Notes: generated by a model from the sequence alone, not told the origin. A stretch of DNA of 36,225 nucleotides from Methylococcales bacterium (GCA_028713055.1 JAQTOX010000012.1:1-36225); one strand, 5' to 3'; numbered from the stretch's first letter, positions 9,436 through 19,849 are shown. Numbers and translations are program-made.

Positions 9436-9521
9436 GATTTTCTCTCTTATTTGGTTGAGGGTTAAAAACCCGCAATCATGACATAGCCATAACCTATTCA
9501 GCAACCATTTAACGGGTTTAA

Positions 9522-11609
9522 TTAACTTGTTTTGAAATGCGCCATTTCACCCACTAAATTTCGCGTTTGGTCATTTAATGATTCGGCAGCAGCGGCAGCT
9601 TGTTCAACTAATGCGGCATTTTGTTGTGTGACGTAATCCATTTGCGTTACGGCATGATGAATTTGATTGATTCCAGCGTTTTGTTGAATGGAAGCGGCGG
9701 CAATTTCAGACATAATTTCAGTTACACTTCGGATTGCACCAACAATATCTTCCATCGTTCTGCCAGCTTGCGCGACTTGTTTGCTACCACCAGAGATATT
9801 TTCAACTGAATCACCAATCAAACGTTTGATTTCACCCGCTGCACTCGCAGCGCGTTGCGCCAAATTTCGAACTTCTACTGCGACAACAGCAAAACCTTTA
9901 CCTTGTTCGCCTGCTCTCGCTGCTTCAACGGCGGCGTTCAACGCTAAGATGTTCGTTTGGAACGCAATGTCATCAATTACGGTAATAATATCAACGATTT
10001 TATGTGACGATTCGTTAATCGTTGCCATCGTTTTAACAACTTCATTAACCACTTCAACGCCCTTTACAGCGATTGTCGATGCCCCGACGGCTAATTCATT
10101 CGCGTGTTTCGCGTTATCTGTGTTTTGTTGCACAGCGGTCGATAATTCTTCCATGCTCGCAGCGGTTTGTTGCAAACTTGAGGCTTGTTCTTCGGTTCGA
10201 TGCGATAAATCATTATTTCCTGCTGAAATCTCTCCCGACGCACTGGCAATGACTTCGCTGGTATCTTTGATTTCACCAATTAAATTTTTTAAATTTTCAA
10301 CAGTCGTATTCATTCCAGCTTTTGTCGCGGCAAATGCTCCAACGTAATCTTCCGTAATCGTTTGTGTTAAATCGCCGTTTGCCAAGGCTTGAGAAACACG
10401 CAACACATCGTTTAGACTTTTTTCAGTTGTACTAAACAACTGGTTAATCAATTCTGCTAAACGTTTGCCATAACCAACTTTATTGTGCATCGTCATTTTG
10501 ACACTAAAATCACCACAATCTGCGCCTGAATAAACAATGCTATCAACCTCTTCAACCAATTTTCGCAATTCGTCCACCGTATAATTTACGCTATCTTTTG
10601 TTTGACCAAAAATGCCGTAATAATCAGCAGTAATTTTCTGACTTAAATCGCCATTCGCTAACGCCTTCGCAACACGCATTGTATCGTTCATTCCCATATC
10701 AACGATGTCACTTAATTGATTTAAAGCTTCGCTAATATCTCGACCAAATCCTTTTTTATCGGACACAACTATTTTTTTACTAAAATCACCACGCACGGCA
10801 TTGTTGACCATTTCGTTAATTTCTTTAATTAACTGAGTGAGGCTATCTTGCATTACTTTTGAGGAACGCAACATTACGCCTAACTCATCTTGTGAGCTGG
10901 TATCAATGGTTGAACTCAAATCACCATTCGCAATGGCATTCATCATTTTTTGAGCAAATGTAATTGAAGAGATAATTTGACGAATAATTAACAGCCCTAA
11001 CCCTATTGCTAACAACAAACTTAAGACTAAAGATGTAATTGAAACTATCAATATCGTTTGGTAACGACTTTTAGCGTCCTCATATTCTTGTTTAGCAACG
11101 TCCTTTTGTAATTGGACTAAGCCATCAATTGCATCAGAAAGTGGAATCCATAATGGGCGAAGTTTTCCTTCAACTAATGGCTGAATAGCGTCTGTTTTGC
11201 CTGCTTTTATCATTTCAACGATTGGGTCTAACGCTTCGTTGACATATTTTTTACGAGCTTCAATAAATTTATCAGCGAGTATTTTCTCTTCAGGTGTTAA
11301 AAAAGTTGCCATATATCCATCCCAAAGTTTGGCAATACTTTCTCTATTTTTTACTATTTTTTCGAGACTTATTGCAGATTCTTCTGGGGTATTTATGGCA
11401 TTTGCAATTTTCAAACGGGTATCAACTTGCATTACTTTAATTTCAGCTAAATTGGCTAGCGGAATTGTTCTATCGATATAAACAGTTTGTAAGCCATCAT
11501 TGGCTTTTTTCATTCCGTAAATCCCCATAACACTTAATGAAATGGCGAGAACAGACATCACGCCGATTAACAAAAATAAGCGTGCTTTGATGGTGAGGTT
11601 ATTAAACAT
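9522..11609 (-). CDS. Methyl-accepting chemotaxis protein with periplasmic four-helix sensor and repeated HAMP-like units
   Basis: The 695-residue transmembrane receptor has a first membrane segment at about 10-30, a periplasmic helical domain of about 150 residues (four-helix bundle type) and a second membrane segment at about 183-212. Several HAMP-like units follow, seen as the repeated pattern ANGDLS/T. The C-terminal signalling domain has the conserved hairpin with [23 protein letters not shown]. There is no NWETF tail. The ligand cannot be read from sequence. It lies downstream of sgaA's start on the same strand, with a small unknown gene 7 bp upstream. Confidence 0.92.
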   Translation of the reverse strand: MFNNLTIKARLFLLIGVMSVLAISLSVMGIYGMKKANDGLQTVYIDRTIPLANLAEIKVMQVDTRLKIANAINTPEESAISLEKIVKNRESIAKLWDGYMATFLTPEEKILADKFIEARKKYVNEALDPIVEMIKAGKTDAIQPLVEGKLRPLWIPLSDAIDGLVQLQKDVAKQEYEDAKSRYQTILIVSITSLVLSLLLAIGLGLLIIRQIISSITFAQKMMNAIANGDLSSTIDTSSQDELGVMLRSSKVMQDSLTQLIKEINEMVNNAVRGDFSKKIVVSDKKGFGRDISEALNQLSDIVDMGMNDTMRVAKALANGDLSQKITADYYGIFGQTKDSVNYTVDELRKLVEEVDSIVYSGADCGDFSVKMTMHNKVGYGKRLAELINQLFSTTEKSLNDVLRVSQALANGDLTQTITEDYVGAFAATKAGMNTTVENLKNLIGEIKDTSEVIASASGEISAGNNDLSHRTEEQASSLQQTAASMEELSTAVQQNTDNAKHANELAVGASTIAVKGVEVVNEVVKTMATINESSHKIVDIITVIDDIAFQTNILALNAAVEAARAGEQGKGFAVVAVEVRNLAQRAASAAGEIKRLIGDSVENISGGSKQVAQAGRTMEDIVGAIRSVTEIMSEIAAASIQQNAGINQIHHAVTQMDYVTQQNAALVEQAAAAAESLNDQTRNLVGEMAHFKTS

Positions 11610-11616
11610 ATTTTTC

Positions 11617-11826
11617 TCATAAAATTAAAATTGATTTGAACAGATAATCTCTCTCCAATTCTGACAATTGTAGAGCAGATATGTGTGGAAATTGCTTGTG
11701 AGCATTATTGACAACTAAATGCACAGGTTTGTTGATTTTTTTGCGTTCACCTTCGAGGTGTATCGGCACAATTACCAAGATTTCATAAAAAGATTGAACT
11801 TTTGAATTTGTATTCTTTTGATTCAT
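11617..11826 (-). CDS. Small protein of unknown function
   Basis: This is a possible 69-residue protein with no recognised domain, signal or membrane segment. The sequence is basic in its first half. Support is modest: it is an open frame with an ATG, ending 7 bp before the chemoreceptor start on the same strand, which suggests co-transcription. The ribosome site is weak (only an A-rich run precedes the ATG). It could be a non-coding leader instead. Confidence 0.4.
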   Translation of the reverse strand: MNQKNTNSKVQSFYEILVIVPIHLEGERKKINKPVHLVVNNAHKQFPHISALQLSELERDYLFKSILIL

Positions 11827-11857
11827 TATTTTTTAGCCGTTAATCGAACGTTTAGAA

Positions 11858-11885
11858 TTGACTTTGCAAACTTCAAAAGTAGAAT
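11858..11885 (+). promoter_or_regulatory. Sigma-70-type promoter for mclA
   Basis: TTGACT at 11858-11863 and TAGAAT at 11880-11885, spaced 16 bp, match the consensus boxes in five of six positions each. The mclA start codon is 79 bp further on, leaving a leader of about 70 bases. Confidence 0.65.
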
Positions 11886-11891
11886 GGCAAG

Positions 11892-11921
11892 GTTCCAATT
11901 TTCAAGTTCCGTTCCAATTTT
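11892..11921 (+). repeat. Direct repeat in the mclA leader, possible regulator site
   Basis: GTTCCAATTTT occurs at 11892-11902 and again at 11911-11921, 19 bp apart start to start (about two helical turns). The repeats lie just downstream of the predicted promoter, where a bound repressor could block transcription. No regulator gene is adjacent. Confidence 0.5.
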
Positions 11922-11963
11922 GAGACCGGATTTTTTTATTTTCACCCCAAAGGAAAAAATTCA

Positions 11964-12917
11964 ATGAGTCATACTTTATATACCGCAAATGTTCAGCGTG
12001 TACAACGTTGTGAATTAGCTGTGCCTGGCACAAGCCCAGAAATGTTTGAGAAAGCATTAAAAAGCGGTGTGGATTTTATTTTTTTAGATTTAGAAGATGC
12101 GGTTGCCCCAGACGATAAATTAACCGCCCGTAAAAATGTCATTCAAGCGATTAACGATTTAGATTGGAAAGGTCACGGCATTACGGTTTCTGTGCGGATT
12201 AACGGTTTAGATACGCAGTATATGGTACGTGATGTCGTTGATTTGGTCGAACAAGCGGGTAGTAAAATCGACACGATTTTAATTCCAAAAGTTGGCGTTT
12301 ATTCAGATGTTTATATGGTTGAAGCAATGCTCAACCAATTAGAAACACAACAAGGTTTGAAAAACAAAATCGGTATTGAAGCGTTGATTGAAACCGCGTT
12401 AGGTATGGCGAATGTGGAAGATATTGCCAAACAAGGCGCGTTAGGCGGACGTTTAGAAGCGTTGCATTTTGGCGTAGCGGATTATGCAGCAAGTAATCGC
12501 GCTAGAACCGTGAACATTGGCGGTTTAAACCCTGATTATCCTGGCGACCAATGGCATTTTGCGTTGAGCAGAATGACAGTCGCGTGTCGTGCTTATGGTT
12601 TGCGTCCAATCGATGGTCCTTTTGGCGATATTAAAGACCCCGAAGGTTATATTTTAGGTGCAAAACGCGCAGCAGCGTTAGGATGTGAAGGAAAATGGGC
12701 AATTCATCCGTCACAAATTGCGTTGGCAAACGACGTTTTCACGCCACCTGAATCAGAAGTAACGAAAGCCAAACGTATTTTGGAAGCTCTAAAAGAAGCC
12801 GCTGCACAAGGTAAAGGCGCAGCAGCGTTAGATGGTCGTTTAATCGATGCCGCTTCTGAACGAATGGCAAATAACGTAGTTCGTGCAGCAGAAGCAATTG
12901 CTGCAAAAACACGCTAA
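11964..12917 (+). CDS. mclA: L-malyl-CoA lyase
   Basis: The 317-residue enzyme of the HpcH/HpaI-CitE family cleaves malyl-CoA to acetyl-CoA and glyoxylate in the serine cycle. The magnesium-site region FIFLDLEDAVAPDDK is at about 38-52, and RINGLDT and HFGVADYAASNRAR are typical of bacterial malyl-CoA lyases. The length is right for MclA. AAGGAAAAAA just before the ATG is the ribosome site. The genes for the ligase that makes malyl-CoA (mtkA, mtkB) follow on the same strand, after a small gene on the opposite strand, so mclA and mtkAB may or may not share a transcript. Confidence 0.95.
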   Translation: MSHTLYTANVQRVQRCELAVPGTSPEMFEKALKSGVDFIFLDLEDAVAPDDKLTARKNVIQAINDLDWKGHGITVSVRINGLDTQYMVRDVVDLVEQAGSKIDTILIPKVGVYSDVYMVEAMLNQLETQQGLKNKIGIEALIETALGMANVEDIAKQGALGGRLEALHFGVADYAASNRARTVNIGGLNPDYPGDQWHFALSRMTVACRAYGLRPIDGPFGDIKDPEGYILGAKRAAALGCEGKWAIHPSQIALANDVFTPPESEVTKAKRILEALKEAAAQGKGAAALDGRLIDAASERMANNVVRAAEAIAAKTR

Positions 12918-13168
12918 GTCACAATTTGTATAGCTAGAAATGGTACGAAATTAAATAAATAAGTGCCAATTTTATAAAAAGCCATGCCTGTATAGTGAAT
13001 GGTATCAAAGCGTTCTTCGGGCAATTTAAACCATTTGCTATGCAATCGAAACAGCGCGTCGTGATAAAACATGAATACCAGAAACCATACGGTTATCAGG
13101 CTCAAGTTAATGACAGTTGCCCACCCTAAAATGCTACTCAGTATTTCGATTGTCATGTCATGCTCCAA
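12914..13168 (-). CDS. Small membrane protein, DUF6868-like
   Basis: The 84-residue protein has two hydrophobic segments, at about 14-35 and 62-83, separated by a polar region with [13 protein letters not shown] and HYTGMAFYK. This pattern resembles the DUF6868 family, recognised from memory only. Function is unknown. It is convergent with mclA, overlapping by 4 bp, and divergent from mtkA, with 71 bp between the starts. The antisense placement between two serine-cycle genes is unusual. Confidence 0.7.
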   Translation of the reverse strand: MEHDMTIEILSSILGWATVINLSLITVWFLVFMFYHDALFRLHSKWFKLPEERFDTIHYTGMAFYKIGTYLFNFVPFLAIQIVT

Positions 13169-13239
13169 ATTTGTTTAGAAGGCTTATAACGCGCTGTCAG
13201 TTATATAACAGTAATTATTTCAACACAATAGGAAAATTT

Positions 13240-14424
13240 ATGGATATTCATGAATATCAAGCCAAAGAATTATTAAGTGGCTATGGTGTAAAAATCGCCG
13301 AAGGCGGTTTAGCCTACAGTCCAGAAGATGCGGTGCAACGTGCGAGAGAAATCGGCGGCAATGTGTGGGTTGTGAAAGCTCAAATTCATTCAGGCGCACG
13401 AGGTAAAGCCGGTGGCATTAAAATTTGCAAAACACACGACGAAGTTGAAGCAGGTGCGGAAGCGTTACTCGGTAAAAAATTAGTCACGCATCAAACTGGC
13501 GCGGCGGGTAAAGTGTGCAACCGTTTATATATCGAAGCGGGAACTGACATCGCCAAAGAATTATATTTTTGCTTTTTAGTTGACCGAATTTCTGAACGTA
13601 TCGTTATGGTCGGCTCGAAAGAAGGCGGCATGGAAATCGAAGAACTCGCCGAAACAAATCCTGACGCGATTACTAAAATTTACATCGAACCTGCTGTGGG
13701 TTTGCAAGATTTTCAAGCACGCGAAATGGCATTTGCTTTGGATTTAGATGCGTCGTTAATCAGCCACGCTGTTAAAACCTTTAAAGGGTGTTACCGTGCG
13801 TTGCGTGATTTAGACGCAAATATGCTTGAAATCAATCCGTTGGTAATTACCAAAAGCGACGAATTGATTGCGCTTGATGCGAAAATGGGATTTGATGAAA
13901 ACGCCTTATTCCGTCGTCAAAAAATCGCGGAATTACGTGATAAAACACAAGAAGACCCACGCGAAACCGCAGCGGCTGACCGAGGTTTAAGCTACGTCGG
14001 GTTAGATGGTGACATTGGTTGCATGATTAACGGTGCGGGGTTGGCAATGGCGACGATGGACATGATTAAACTCGCGGGCGGCGAACCTGCGAATTTCTTA
14101 GACGTGGGTGGTGGCGCGTCAGCTGAACGGACTGAAAAAGCGTTCCGTTTAGTTTTAGCCGATGCCAATGTCAAAGCGATGTTGGTCAACATTTTTGCAG
14201 GGATTAACCGTTGCGATTGGATTGCTGAAGGCGTAGTGCAAGCGGTACGAAAAATCGACATGAAAGTGCCGTTGATTGTACGTTTGTCAGGCACAAACGT
14301 GGAAGAAGGTCGTCGAATTATTGCTGAAAGTGGTTTGCCAATTATCACAGCTGAAACCTTAGCCGAAGCGGCTGAAAAAGCTGTCGCTGCCCGTAATCAA
14401 GTTGTCGCCAACCAAGGAGCATAA
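13240..14424 (+). CDS. mtkA: Malate-CoA ligase beta subunit (malate thiokinase)
   Basis: The 394-residue ATP-grasp subunit, homologous to SucC, makes malyl-CoA from malate, CoA and ATP together with MtkB. The start [12 protein letters not shown] is the family hallmark. The nucleotide-site region [14 protein letters not shown] and the late [15 protein letters not shown] are conserved. The ATG at 13240 has AGGAAAA 5 bases upstream. An in-frame ATG 41 codons earlier is ignored because it would add non-homologous sequence and overlap the divergent gene. mtkB starts 3 bp after the stop. Adjacency to mclA supports malate rather than succinate as substrate. Confidence 0.94.
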   Translation: MDIHEYQAKELLSGYGVKIAEGGLAYSPEDAVQRAREIGGNVWVVKAQIHSGARGKAGGIKICKTHDEVEAGAEALLGKKLVTHQTGAAGKVCNRLYIEAGTDIAKELYFCFLVDRISERIVMVGSKEGGMEIEELAETNPDAITKIYIEPAVGLQDFQAREMAFALDLDASLISHAVKTFKGCYRALRDLDANMLEINPLVITKSDELIALDAKMGFDENALFRRQKIAELRDKTQEDPRETAAADRGLSYVGLDGDIGCMINGAGLAMATMDMIKLAGGEPANFLDVGGGASAERTEKAFRLVLADANVKAMLVNIFAGINRCDWIAEGVVQAVRKIDMKVPLIVRLSGTNVEEGRRIIAESGLPIITAETLAEAAEKAVAARNQVVANQGA

Positions 14425-14427
14425 AAC

Positions 14428-15315
14428 ATGGCAATTTTTATTAACGAAACCACCCGTATTATTGTTCAAGGTTTTACAGGCAAAATCGGCACATTCCACG
14501 CCCAAGACATGATTAACTACGGTTCAAACGTGGTTGGCGGCGTAACACCCGGCAAAGGCGGTCAAAGACATTTAGACCGCCCCGTTTTCAATACCGTCAA
14601 AGAAGCGGTCGAATTAGCTGGTGCAGAAGCGAGTATTATTTTTGTACCCCCCGCATTTGCCGCAGATTCGATTATGGAAGCGGCAGACGCGGGAATTAAA
14701 TACTGCGTCGCGATTACCGACGGCATTCCAACGCAAGATATGATGACAGTGAAAAGTTATTTGCGTCGTTTCCCTATCGAAAAACGCATGATTTTAACAG
14801 GGCCAAATTGCGCGGGAACGATTAGCCCAGAACGTTCGATGCTCGGTATTATGCCAGGTCATATTTATATGCGTGGCAACGTTGGCGTTGTTGGACGTTC
14901 TGGCACGTTGGGTTATGAAGCTGCTGACCAAATGAAACGTTTAGGGATTGGTATTTCAACGTCTGTTGGGATTGGTGGCGACCCGATTAACGGCAGTTCG
15001 CACCGTGATATTTTTGAACAATTCGAGCAAGACAACGAAACCAAGGTCATTTTGATGATCGGTGAAATCGGTGGTCCTCAAGAAGTTGATGCAGGAATTT
15101 TTGCGAAAGCGAATATGAAAAAACCTGTAGTCGCTTATATTGCAGGTTTGACTGCACCAGAAGGTCGTCGTATGGGTCACGCGGGGGCGATTATTTCGTC
15201 AGCGGGTGAAAGTGCGGCGGAAAAAGTCGCGATGTTGCGTGATTTAGGCGTAACGATTAGCCCAACGCCTGCGGCGATGGGTGAAACTGTGGCTAAAGTT
15301 TTGGCTGGGTTGTAG
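14428..15315 (+). CDS. mtkB: Malate-CoA ligase alpha subunit (malate thiokinase)
   Basis: The 295-residue subunit, homologous to SucD, has a CoA-binding Rossmann fold starting with VQGFTGKIG at 13-21. The phosphohistidine is H251 in RRMGHAGAII. It works with MtkA, 3 bp upstream, and AAGGAG precedes the start. The product, malyl-CoA, is the substrate of MclA. A clear terminator follows at about 15334-15369. Confidence 0.95.
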   Translation: MAIFINETTRIIVQGFTGKIGTFHAQDMINYGSNVVGGVTPGKGGQRHLDRPVFNTVKEAVELAGAEASIIFVPPAFAADSIMEAADAGIKYCVAITDGIPTQDMMTVKSYLRRFPIEKRMILTGPNCAGTISPERSMLGIMPGHIYMRGNVGVVGRSGTLGYEAADQMKRLGIGISTSVGIGGDPINGSSHRDIFEQFEQDNETKVILMIGEIGGPQEVDAGIFAKANMKKPVVAYIAGLTAPEGRRMGHAGAIISSAGESAAEKVAMLRDLGVTISPTPAAMGETVAKVLAGL

Positions 15316-15333
15316 TTTTTGAAAAACTAGCTC

Positions 15334-15369
15334 AAAAAGGTTCAAAGCTTCAGGTTTTGAACCTTTTTT
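15334..15369 (+). terminator. Terminator after mtkB
   Basis: AAAAAGGTTCAAA pairs with TTTGAACCTTTTT around a short loop, ending in a T run, 18 bp beyond the mtkB stop. Confidence 0.85.
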
Positions 15370-15415
15370 GTTGTTTTAAAATCTAACGATTGATGCAACT
15401 GATGGAGACTACTCC

Positions 15416-15640
15416 ATGTTGTTTAAGCTGATTATTTGGTTATTCTCAATCTTAGCTGCTTTTTTAACGGGTTTGATTTTTCTCTACATTGGTTTCGAGA
15501 TATTAATGTTCATGTATGAATTAGAACATCCAATTATCCCAGGCGAAGAAGATCTTGGTCTTGGACTTGTGTTATTTGGTTGTTTCATTATCATGCTAAT
15601 CCCCTCTGTAATACTAAGTTTGTTTTTAGTTATATTTTAA
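15416..15640 (+). CDS. Small hydrophobic membrane protein of unknown function
   Basis: The 74-residue protein has two long membrane segments, at about 3-34 and 48-74, joined by an acidic loop (EHPIIPGEEDLG). GGAG lies 8 bases before the ATG, which supports translation. It follows the mtkB terminator, so it probably has its own promoter. No family was recognised. The next 150 bp (15641-15790) hold nothing identifiable. Confidence 0.55.
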   Translation: MLFKLIIWLFSILAAFLTGLIFLYIGFEILMFMYELEHPIIPGEEDLGLGLVLFGCFIIMLIPSVILSLFLVIF

Positions 15641-15793
15641 AAAAAACTATTCTCAAGACTGCTCAAGAACTATTTATAACTGGACGGATTCAAATTATGA
15701 TTTCAGTCATTATTTTAGAACCATTAGCCTGAGCGGCGATTTCACAAACTGGAGATTCGAAATCAACGACAAATGCCGCAAATCTTGGACACA

Positions 15794-15830
15794 AAAAAAG
15801 CCGCCGGTTCTCACGAAACGGCGGCTTTTT
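15794..15830 (-). terminator. Terminator of the cold-shock gene
   Basis: A GC-rich inverted repeat, AAAAAGCCGCCG and CGGCGGCTTTTT, with a 12-base loop sits directly after the csp stop. A and T runs on both sides allow bidirectional use. Confidence 0.88.
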
Positions 15831-15843
15831 CATTTTACAAGAT

Positions 15844-16044
15844 TTAGACTAAAGTAACGTCTTCAGCTTGTGGACCTTTTTGACCTTGTGTCACTGTGAA
15901 TTGGACTTTTTGTCCTTCATCTAATGATTTGAAGCCTGATCCAGCGATGTTACGGAAGTGGACGAATACATCTGGACCACTTTCTTGTTGAATGAAACCG
16001 AAACCTTTTTCAGCGTTGAACCACTTAACTGTACCTGTTGCCAT
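15844..16044 (-). CDS. csp: CspA-family cold-shock protein
   Basis: The 66-residue single OB-fold RNA chaperone binds single-stranded nucleic acid. RNP1 is KGFGFI at 13-18 and RNP2 is DVFVHF at 25-30. The length and sequence are typical of the family, including the start [10 protein letters not shown]. It lies alone, with about 200 bp of non-coding DNA upstream (16045-16248). That stretch includes a small hairpin, ACCC-TTTC-GGGT near 16077-16089, which may belong to a long 5' leader as in cspA. Cold regulation is inferred, not shown. Confidence 0.96.
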   Translation of the reverse strand: MATGTVKWFNAEKGFGFIQQESGPDVFVHFRNIAGSGFKSLDEGQKVQFTVTQGQKGPQAEDVTLV

Positions 16045-16248
16045 TGTTGTAGCCTTTTAAAAATTTGAAAATGTAAAACCCTTTCGGGTGGTGGAGCTGT
16101 GAAATTAAAGATTACTTCATGGTTTAAGCAGGACGAGCGGTACAACTAAAACTTCGTAGAGATAAGCATAACGGTAAATCTATTTCGAGCTGGTTGCGAT
16201 TCTATAGACCCAACCTGTCAAAGTCAATGATTTCATTGAGCAATGGTG

Positions 16249-16671
16249 CTATTCCCAGCAAGCCGTTCCACTTTCAGATGCTTTAACGCCTGTGGAATCT
16301 AGCGTTAAATAACCACATTCATCGTCAGCTTGAGTACCATAGGGGACTGCTTTCAACGTATAATTACCCGCCGCGAGTGTTGGAATACTCAACGTATATG
16401 TTTGTGTACCACTACCATTTGTAGGAACTTTGTCAGAAAAAACGAGAATTTTACCAGCAGCATCTTTTGCTCCCGTATAATCATTGTTATTTTCAACCCG
16501 CCACTGTTCCATCGCTGTCGCCATCGAAACCAACGCTGCTTGCGCTTCAGAACGTTTCGCTTTTTGAATATGATGTTGATAACTCGGATAACCAACGCTG
16601 GTCAAAATACCAATAATCGCGACCGTAATCATCAACTCAATCAACGTAAAACCTATTTGTTTCGATTTCAT
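16249..16671 (-). CDS. pilE: Type IV pilin, PilE-like
   Basis: The 140-residue prepilin has a short basic leader MKSKQIG, a cleavage site G/F, the conserved glutamate five residues into the mature chain (FTLIE) and a hydrophobic N-terminal helix. C-terminal cysteines (DDECG and TACWE) would form the usual disulphide loop. GGAG is 8 bases before the ATG at 16671; the ATG three codons earlier is too close to it. The gene lies 17 bp after rbfA on the same strand, where truB is found in many gammaproteobacteria. Whether it is a major or minor pilin cannot be told. Confidence 0.9.
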   Translation of the reverse strand: MKSKQIGFTLIELMITVAIIGILTSVGYPSYQHHIQKAKRSEAQAALVSMATAMEQWRVENNNDYTGAKDAAGKILVFSDKVPTNGSGTQTYTLSIPTLAAGNYTLKAVPYGTQADDECGYLTLDSTGVKASESGTACWE

Positions 16672-16688
16672 TGCATGCACTCCAAAAG

Positions 16689-17054
16689 TTAGTCTTCTTT
16701 CAAATCGTCCGCCACTTCGTTCAACAATTCCGCCACGCGCATCCCAGTATCAAACGAATCATCGTAATAAAAACGCAATTCTGAAATATGCCGTAACCGC
16801 ATTCGTTTCGCCAAAGCGTGACGAATCAATGGTGACAACTGGTTCATCGCTTTCGTACTGGCTTTTTTACCGGCGTCGTCAGTGTTCAACACCGTGATGT
16901 AAATTTTTGCCACCGCCAAATCTTTAGTCACAATCACTTCGTTAATCGTCACAAAACCAATACGAGGGTCGCTAATTTCACGTTGTAAAATTAACGACAA
17001 CTCTTTTTGCATTTGTGAAGAGACTCGTGTGTGACGAGCAAATTCTCTCGCCAT
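16689..17054 (-). CDS. rbfA: Ribosome-binding factor A
   Basis: The 121-residue KH-type protein is needed for maturation of the 30S subunit and processing of 16S rRNA. The start FARHTRVSSQMQKELSLI and the middle DPRIGFVTI are family motifs. The RIRHIPEL-like strand appears as RLRHISELRFYYDD. It overlaps the infB stop by one base (TAATG), so it is translationally coupled in the conserved rimP-nusA-infB-rbfA order. Confidence 0.96.
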   Translation of the reverse strand: MAREFARHTRVSSQMQKELSLILQREISDPRIGFVTINEVIVTKDLAVAKIYITVLNTDDAGKKASTKAMNQLSPLIRHALAKRMRLRHISELRFYYDDSFDTGMRVAELLNEVADDLKED

Positions 17055-19849
17055 TACAATTCCCGTCTCACTTCGATACGTTCAAAGACTTCGATTTGAT
17101 CACCAGCCCGAACGTCGTTGTAATTTTTCACGCCAATTCCGCATTCCATGCCCATTTTAACTTCGGCAATGTCGTCTTTGTAACGGCGTAACGATTCCAA
17201 TTGACCTTCATAAATAACGACGTTTTCACGTAAAACGCGAATCGGCAAATTACGTTTAACCGTACCGTCAAGCACCATACAACCCGCAATCGCGCCAATT
17301 TTTGGTGATTTGAATACGTCACGCACTTCGGCAAGCCCAACAAATTGTTCTTTGATTTCAGGCGCAAGCATTCCGCTAATCGATTTTTTAACTTCGTCGA
17401 TGGCTTCATAAATGATGCTGTAATAATGCAAATCAACACCGCGTTCTTCAATCATTCGACGCGAAGTCGCATCAGCACGCACGTTGAAGCCCATCAAAAT
17501 TGCACCTGAAGCTAATGCCAAATTCACGTCGCCTTCGTTGATACCGCCCACGCCGCCGTAAACTACTTTCACTTCCACTTCGTCATTCGACAATTCAATT
17601 AACGAACTGCGTAACGCTTCTAAACTGCCTTGCACGTCAGTTTTTAAGACTAAATTCAACGTGGAAACTTCGCCAGCTGTCATTTTCGCAAAGACTTCGT
17701 CAAGTTTTGACGCTTGTTGTGCAGCATGACGGCTGAAACGTTTACGGTCTTCACGATGTTTCGCCAATTCTTTCGCAACGCGCTCGTTTTGTACCACTAA
17801 GAATTCGTCGCCAGCATTTGGCGTGCTGGATAATCCTAAAATTTCTACCGGCTCACAAGGTCCAGCGGTTTTAATCGTTTTACCGAGTTCATTGAACATC
17901 GCACGAACACGACCGTATTCATGTCCACACAATACCATTTGACCACTTTCTAGCGTGCCACGTTGAACCAGTACCGTTGCAACTACGCCGCGTCCTCGGT
18001 CTAAACGTGATTCGATAACAATCCCTGACGCGGCACCTTGAATTGGGGCTGTTAATTCTAAAATTTCAGTTTGAACAATCAACGATTCAATTAACTCATC
18101 TACACCTTGACCGGTTTTCGCAGAAATTTTCAGGAACTGCACATCGCCGCTCCATTCTTCCGCTAATACATTCAGTACCGATAATTCTTGCATCACTTTG
18201 TCTGGATTTACGCCCGGTTTATCCATTTTATTCATGGCAATAATAATCGGCACGTTGGCGGCGCGAGCGTGTTCCACAGCTTCTTTGGTTTGTGGCATCA
18301 CACCGTCATCCGCTGCGACAACGATAATGACTACGTCTGTCACATCGGCACCACGCGCACGCATCGCGGTAAATGCCGCGTGACCTGGTGTGTCTAAGAA
18401 TGTAACCGAACCATGATCAGTTTTCACTTGATACGCGCCAATATGTTGAGTAATCCCCCCGGCTTCGCCAGCAGCAACACGAGTTTTACGAATGTAATCG
18501 AGCAACGACGTTTTACCGTGATCGACGTGACCCATAATCGTGACAATCGGCGCACGCGGTAATTCAGGATACTGTTCATCTTCGGTGACTTCAGCAAGCA
18601 TTTCTTTTTCGAAATCGTCGTCACTTTGTATGATGGCTTTATGTCCCATATCTTCAACCAAAATCGCCGCTGTATCTTGATCAATGCTTTGGTTAATGGT
18701 CGCCATAATACCGAGTTTCATCAAATGTTTAATCACCATCGCGGCTTTGACATTCATTTTATTCGCTAGTTCCGAGACGATAATCATCTCTGGAATCGTC
18801 ACGTCATAAGTCATCTGTGCAACTGGCATTTCAAATTGATGTTTACCATCGTTTTGTTGTATCACCCGTGCTGACGGTTGTTTACCACCTTTTTTCTTAT
18901 TCGTATTGTTACTGTTACTACCGCCGCCACTATTACGTTTTGCATCTTTGCCGGCATAAGACGAACCACCTCCCGCTGGTTTTGCGGGGCGGCGAGTACG
19001 ATTTTCTTCTTGTGTTTTTGCTGGGGCAGGCGGCGGTGCCACACCGACTTGCGCTAGTTTTGCACCGGTTTGAGATGAACGTGCGCCAGCTTGTGCCGGT
19101 TTTGCACCGGTGTGAGGTGGACGTGCGCCAGCTTGTGCAGGTTTTGCACCGGTGTGAGGCGGACGTGCGCCAGTTTGCGCGGGTTTTGCACCGGTGTGCG
19201 ATGTTCTTGCACCGGCGGGTTGTTGCGCTCTTGCCGCCGCTTGTAATTTTGCAGCTGCTTGTTGACGTACTTTGTCAGCGTTACGGTTAATGGAATCTTC
19301 TAAACGCTGATCTTTTGCCAGTTGCATTTGGCGAGCATCTTCTAATTCTTGGGCTTTTATTGTTTCAGGCGACAAATCAAAATCCACTTTATCCACAACA
19401 GGCGCAGTTGTTTTAGGTGCTACGACTGCTGCTACATTTTCAGGTGTAGCGACGACTGCCGGTTTTGCAGCATTCGATTCCACCTCTGGTGTAGAAATTA
19501 CGGGGGCAACGTCTTTTGTTTCTGTATTCGGCTCAGTGCGTTTGATATAGGTTTTTTGTTTACGCACTTCAACGCTAATCGTTTTTGTCGCCGTTCCTGG
19601 AACGCTAGCTTGTTTTAATTCGCTCACTTTACGACGTTTCAAAACCACACGATTCGGTGCATTTTCATTTTCACCGGATGCTTTGCCGTGACGTTGACGT
19701 AAATGCGCGAGCAATTTTGATTGCTCTGCGTCATTAACTTCGGCATCCGGCGTTGATGCAACTAAACCCGCTTCTTTTAACTGCACCAATAAACGTTCTA
19801 ATGGAATTTTGACAATTTCTGCCAACTGACGAACTGTTTTTACACTCAT
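17054..19849 (-). CDS. infB: Translation initiation factor IF-2
   Basis: The 931-residue GTPase places initiator tRNA on the 30S subunit. An N-terminal IF2-N module (1-50) is followed by a long low-complexity linker. That linker includes about three and a half copies of a 14-residue unit near 219-268 and a Gly/Asn/Lys-rich stretch at 293-325. A second IF2-N-like module is at about 345-400. The G domain has G1 GHVDHGKT at 440-447, then DTPGH and NKMD, followed by domains II to IV. The length is usual for gammaproteobacteria. It is co-transcribed with nusA upstream and rbfA downstream. Confidence 0.98.
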   Translation of the reverse strand: MSVKTVRQLAEIVKIPLERLLVQLKEAGLVASTPDAEVNDAEQSKLLAHLRQRHGKASGENENAPNRVVLKRRKVSELKQASVPGTATKTISVEVRKQKTYIKRTEPNTETKDVAPVISTPEVESNAAKPAVVATPENVAAVVAPKTTAPVVDKVDFDLSPETIKAQELEDARQMQLAKDQRLEDSINRNADKVRQQAAAKLQAAARAQQPAGARTSHTGAKPAQTGARPPHTGAKPAQAGARPPHTGAKPAQAGARSSQTGAKLAQVGVAPPPAPAKTQEENRTRRPAKPAGGGSSYAGKDAKRNSGGGSNSNNTNKKKGGKQPSARVIQQNDGKHQFEMPVAQMTYDVTIPEMIIVSELANKMNVKAAMVIKHLMKLGIMATINQSIDQDTAAILVEDMGHKAIIQSDDDFEKEMLAEVTEDEQYPELPRAPIVTIMGHVDHGKTSLLDYIRKTRVAAGEAGGITQHIGAYQVKTDHGSVTFLDTPGHAAFTAMRARGADVTDVVIIVVAADDGVMPQTKEAVEHARAANVPIIIAMNKMDKPGVNPDKVMQELSVLNVLAEEWSGDVQFLKISAKTGQGVDELIESLIVQTEILELTAPIQGAASGIVIESRLDRGRGVVATVLVQRGTLESGQMVLCGHEYGRVRAMFNELGKTIKTAGPCEPVEILGLSSTPNAGDEFLVVQNERVAKELAKHREDRKRFSRHAAQQASKLDEVFAKMTAGEVSTLNLVLKTDVQGSLEALRSSLIELSNDEVEVKVVYGGVGGINEGDVNLALASGAILMGFNVRADATSRRMIEERGVDLHYYSIIYEAIDEVKKSISGMLAPEIKEQFVGLAEVRDVFKSPKIGAIAGCMVLDGTVKRNLPIRVLRENVVIYEGQLESLRRYKDDIAEVKMGMECGIGVKNYNDVRAGDQIEVFERIEVRREL
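19046..19216 (-). repeat. 42-bp tandem repeat coding for the IF-2 linker
   Basis: About three and a half copies of a unit encoding variants of [14 protein letters not shown] lie in the flexible linker of IF-2. The copies are nearly identical at DNA level, which suggests recent repeat expansion, and copy number may vary between strains. Confidence 0.8.

Noticed and set aside
9436-9504. Longer sgaA start at 9504
   Set aside because: The extra 23 residues precede the conserved family start MAGRNHLYIPGPTN; the internal ATG at 9435 has a purine-rich site.
9688-10347. Long open frame (219 codons) on the plus strand antisense to the large chemoreceptor
   Set aside because: It lies wholly within the conserved signalling domain on the other strand and its translation is low-complexity Ala/Ser/Thr-rich, the usual shadow of an Ala-rich coiled coil.
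15641-15790. Search for a small RNA or gene between the small membrane gene and the csp terminator
   Set aside because: No open frame with a ribosome site, no clear promoter and no stable fold were seen.
19046-19216. Regular repeats considered as a CRISPR array
   Set aside because: The units are contiguous, without unique spacers, and lie in frame inside infB.
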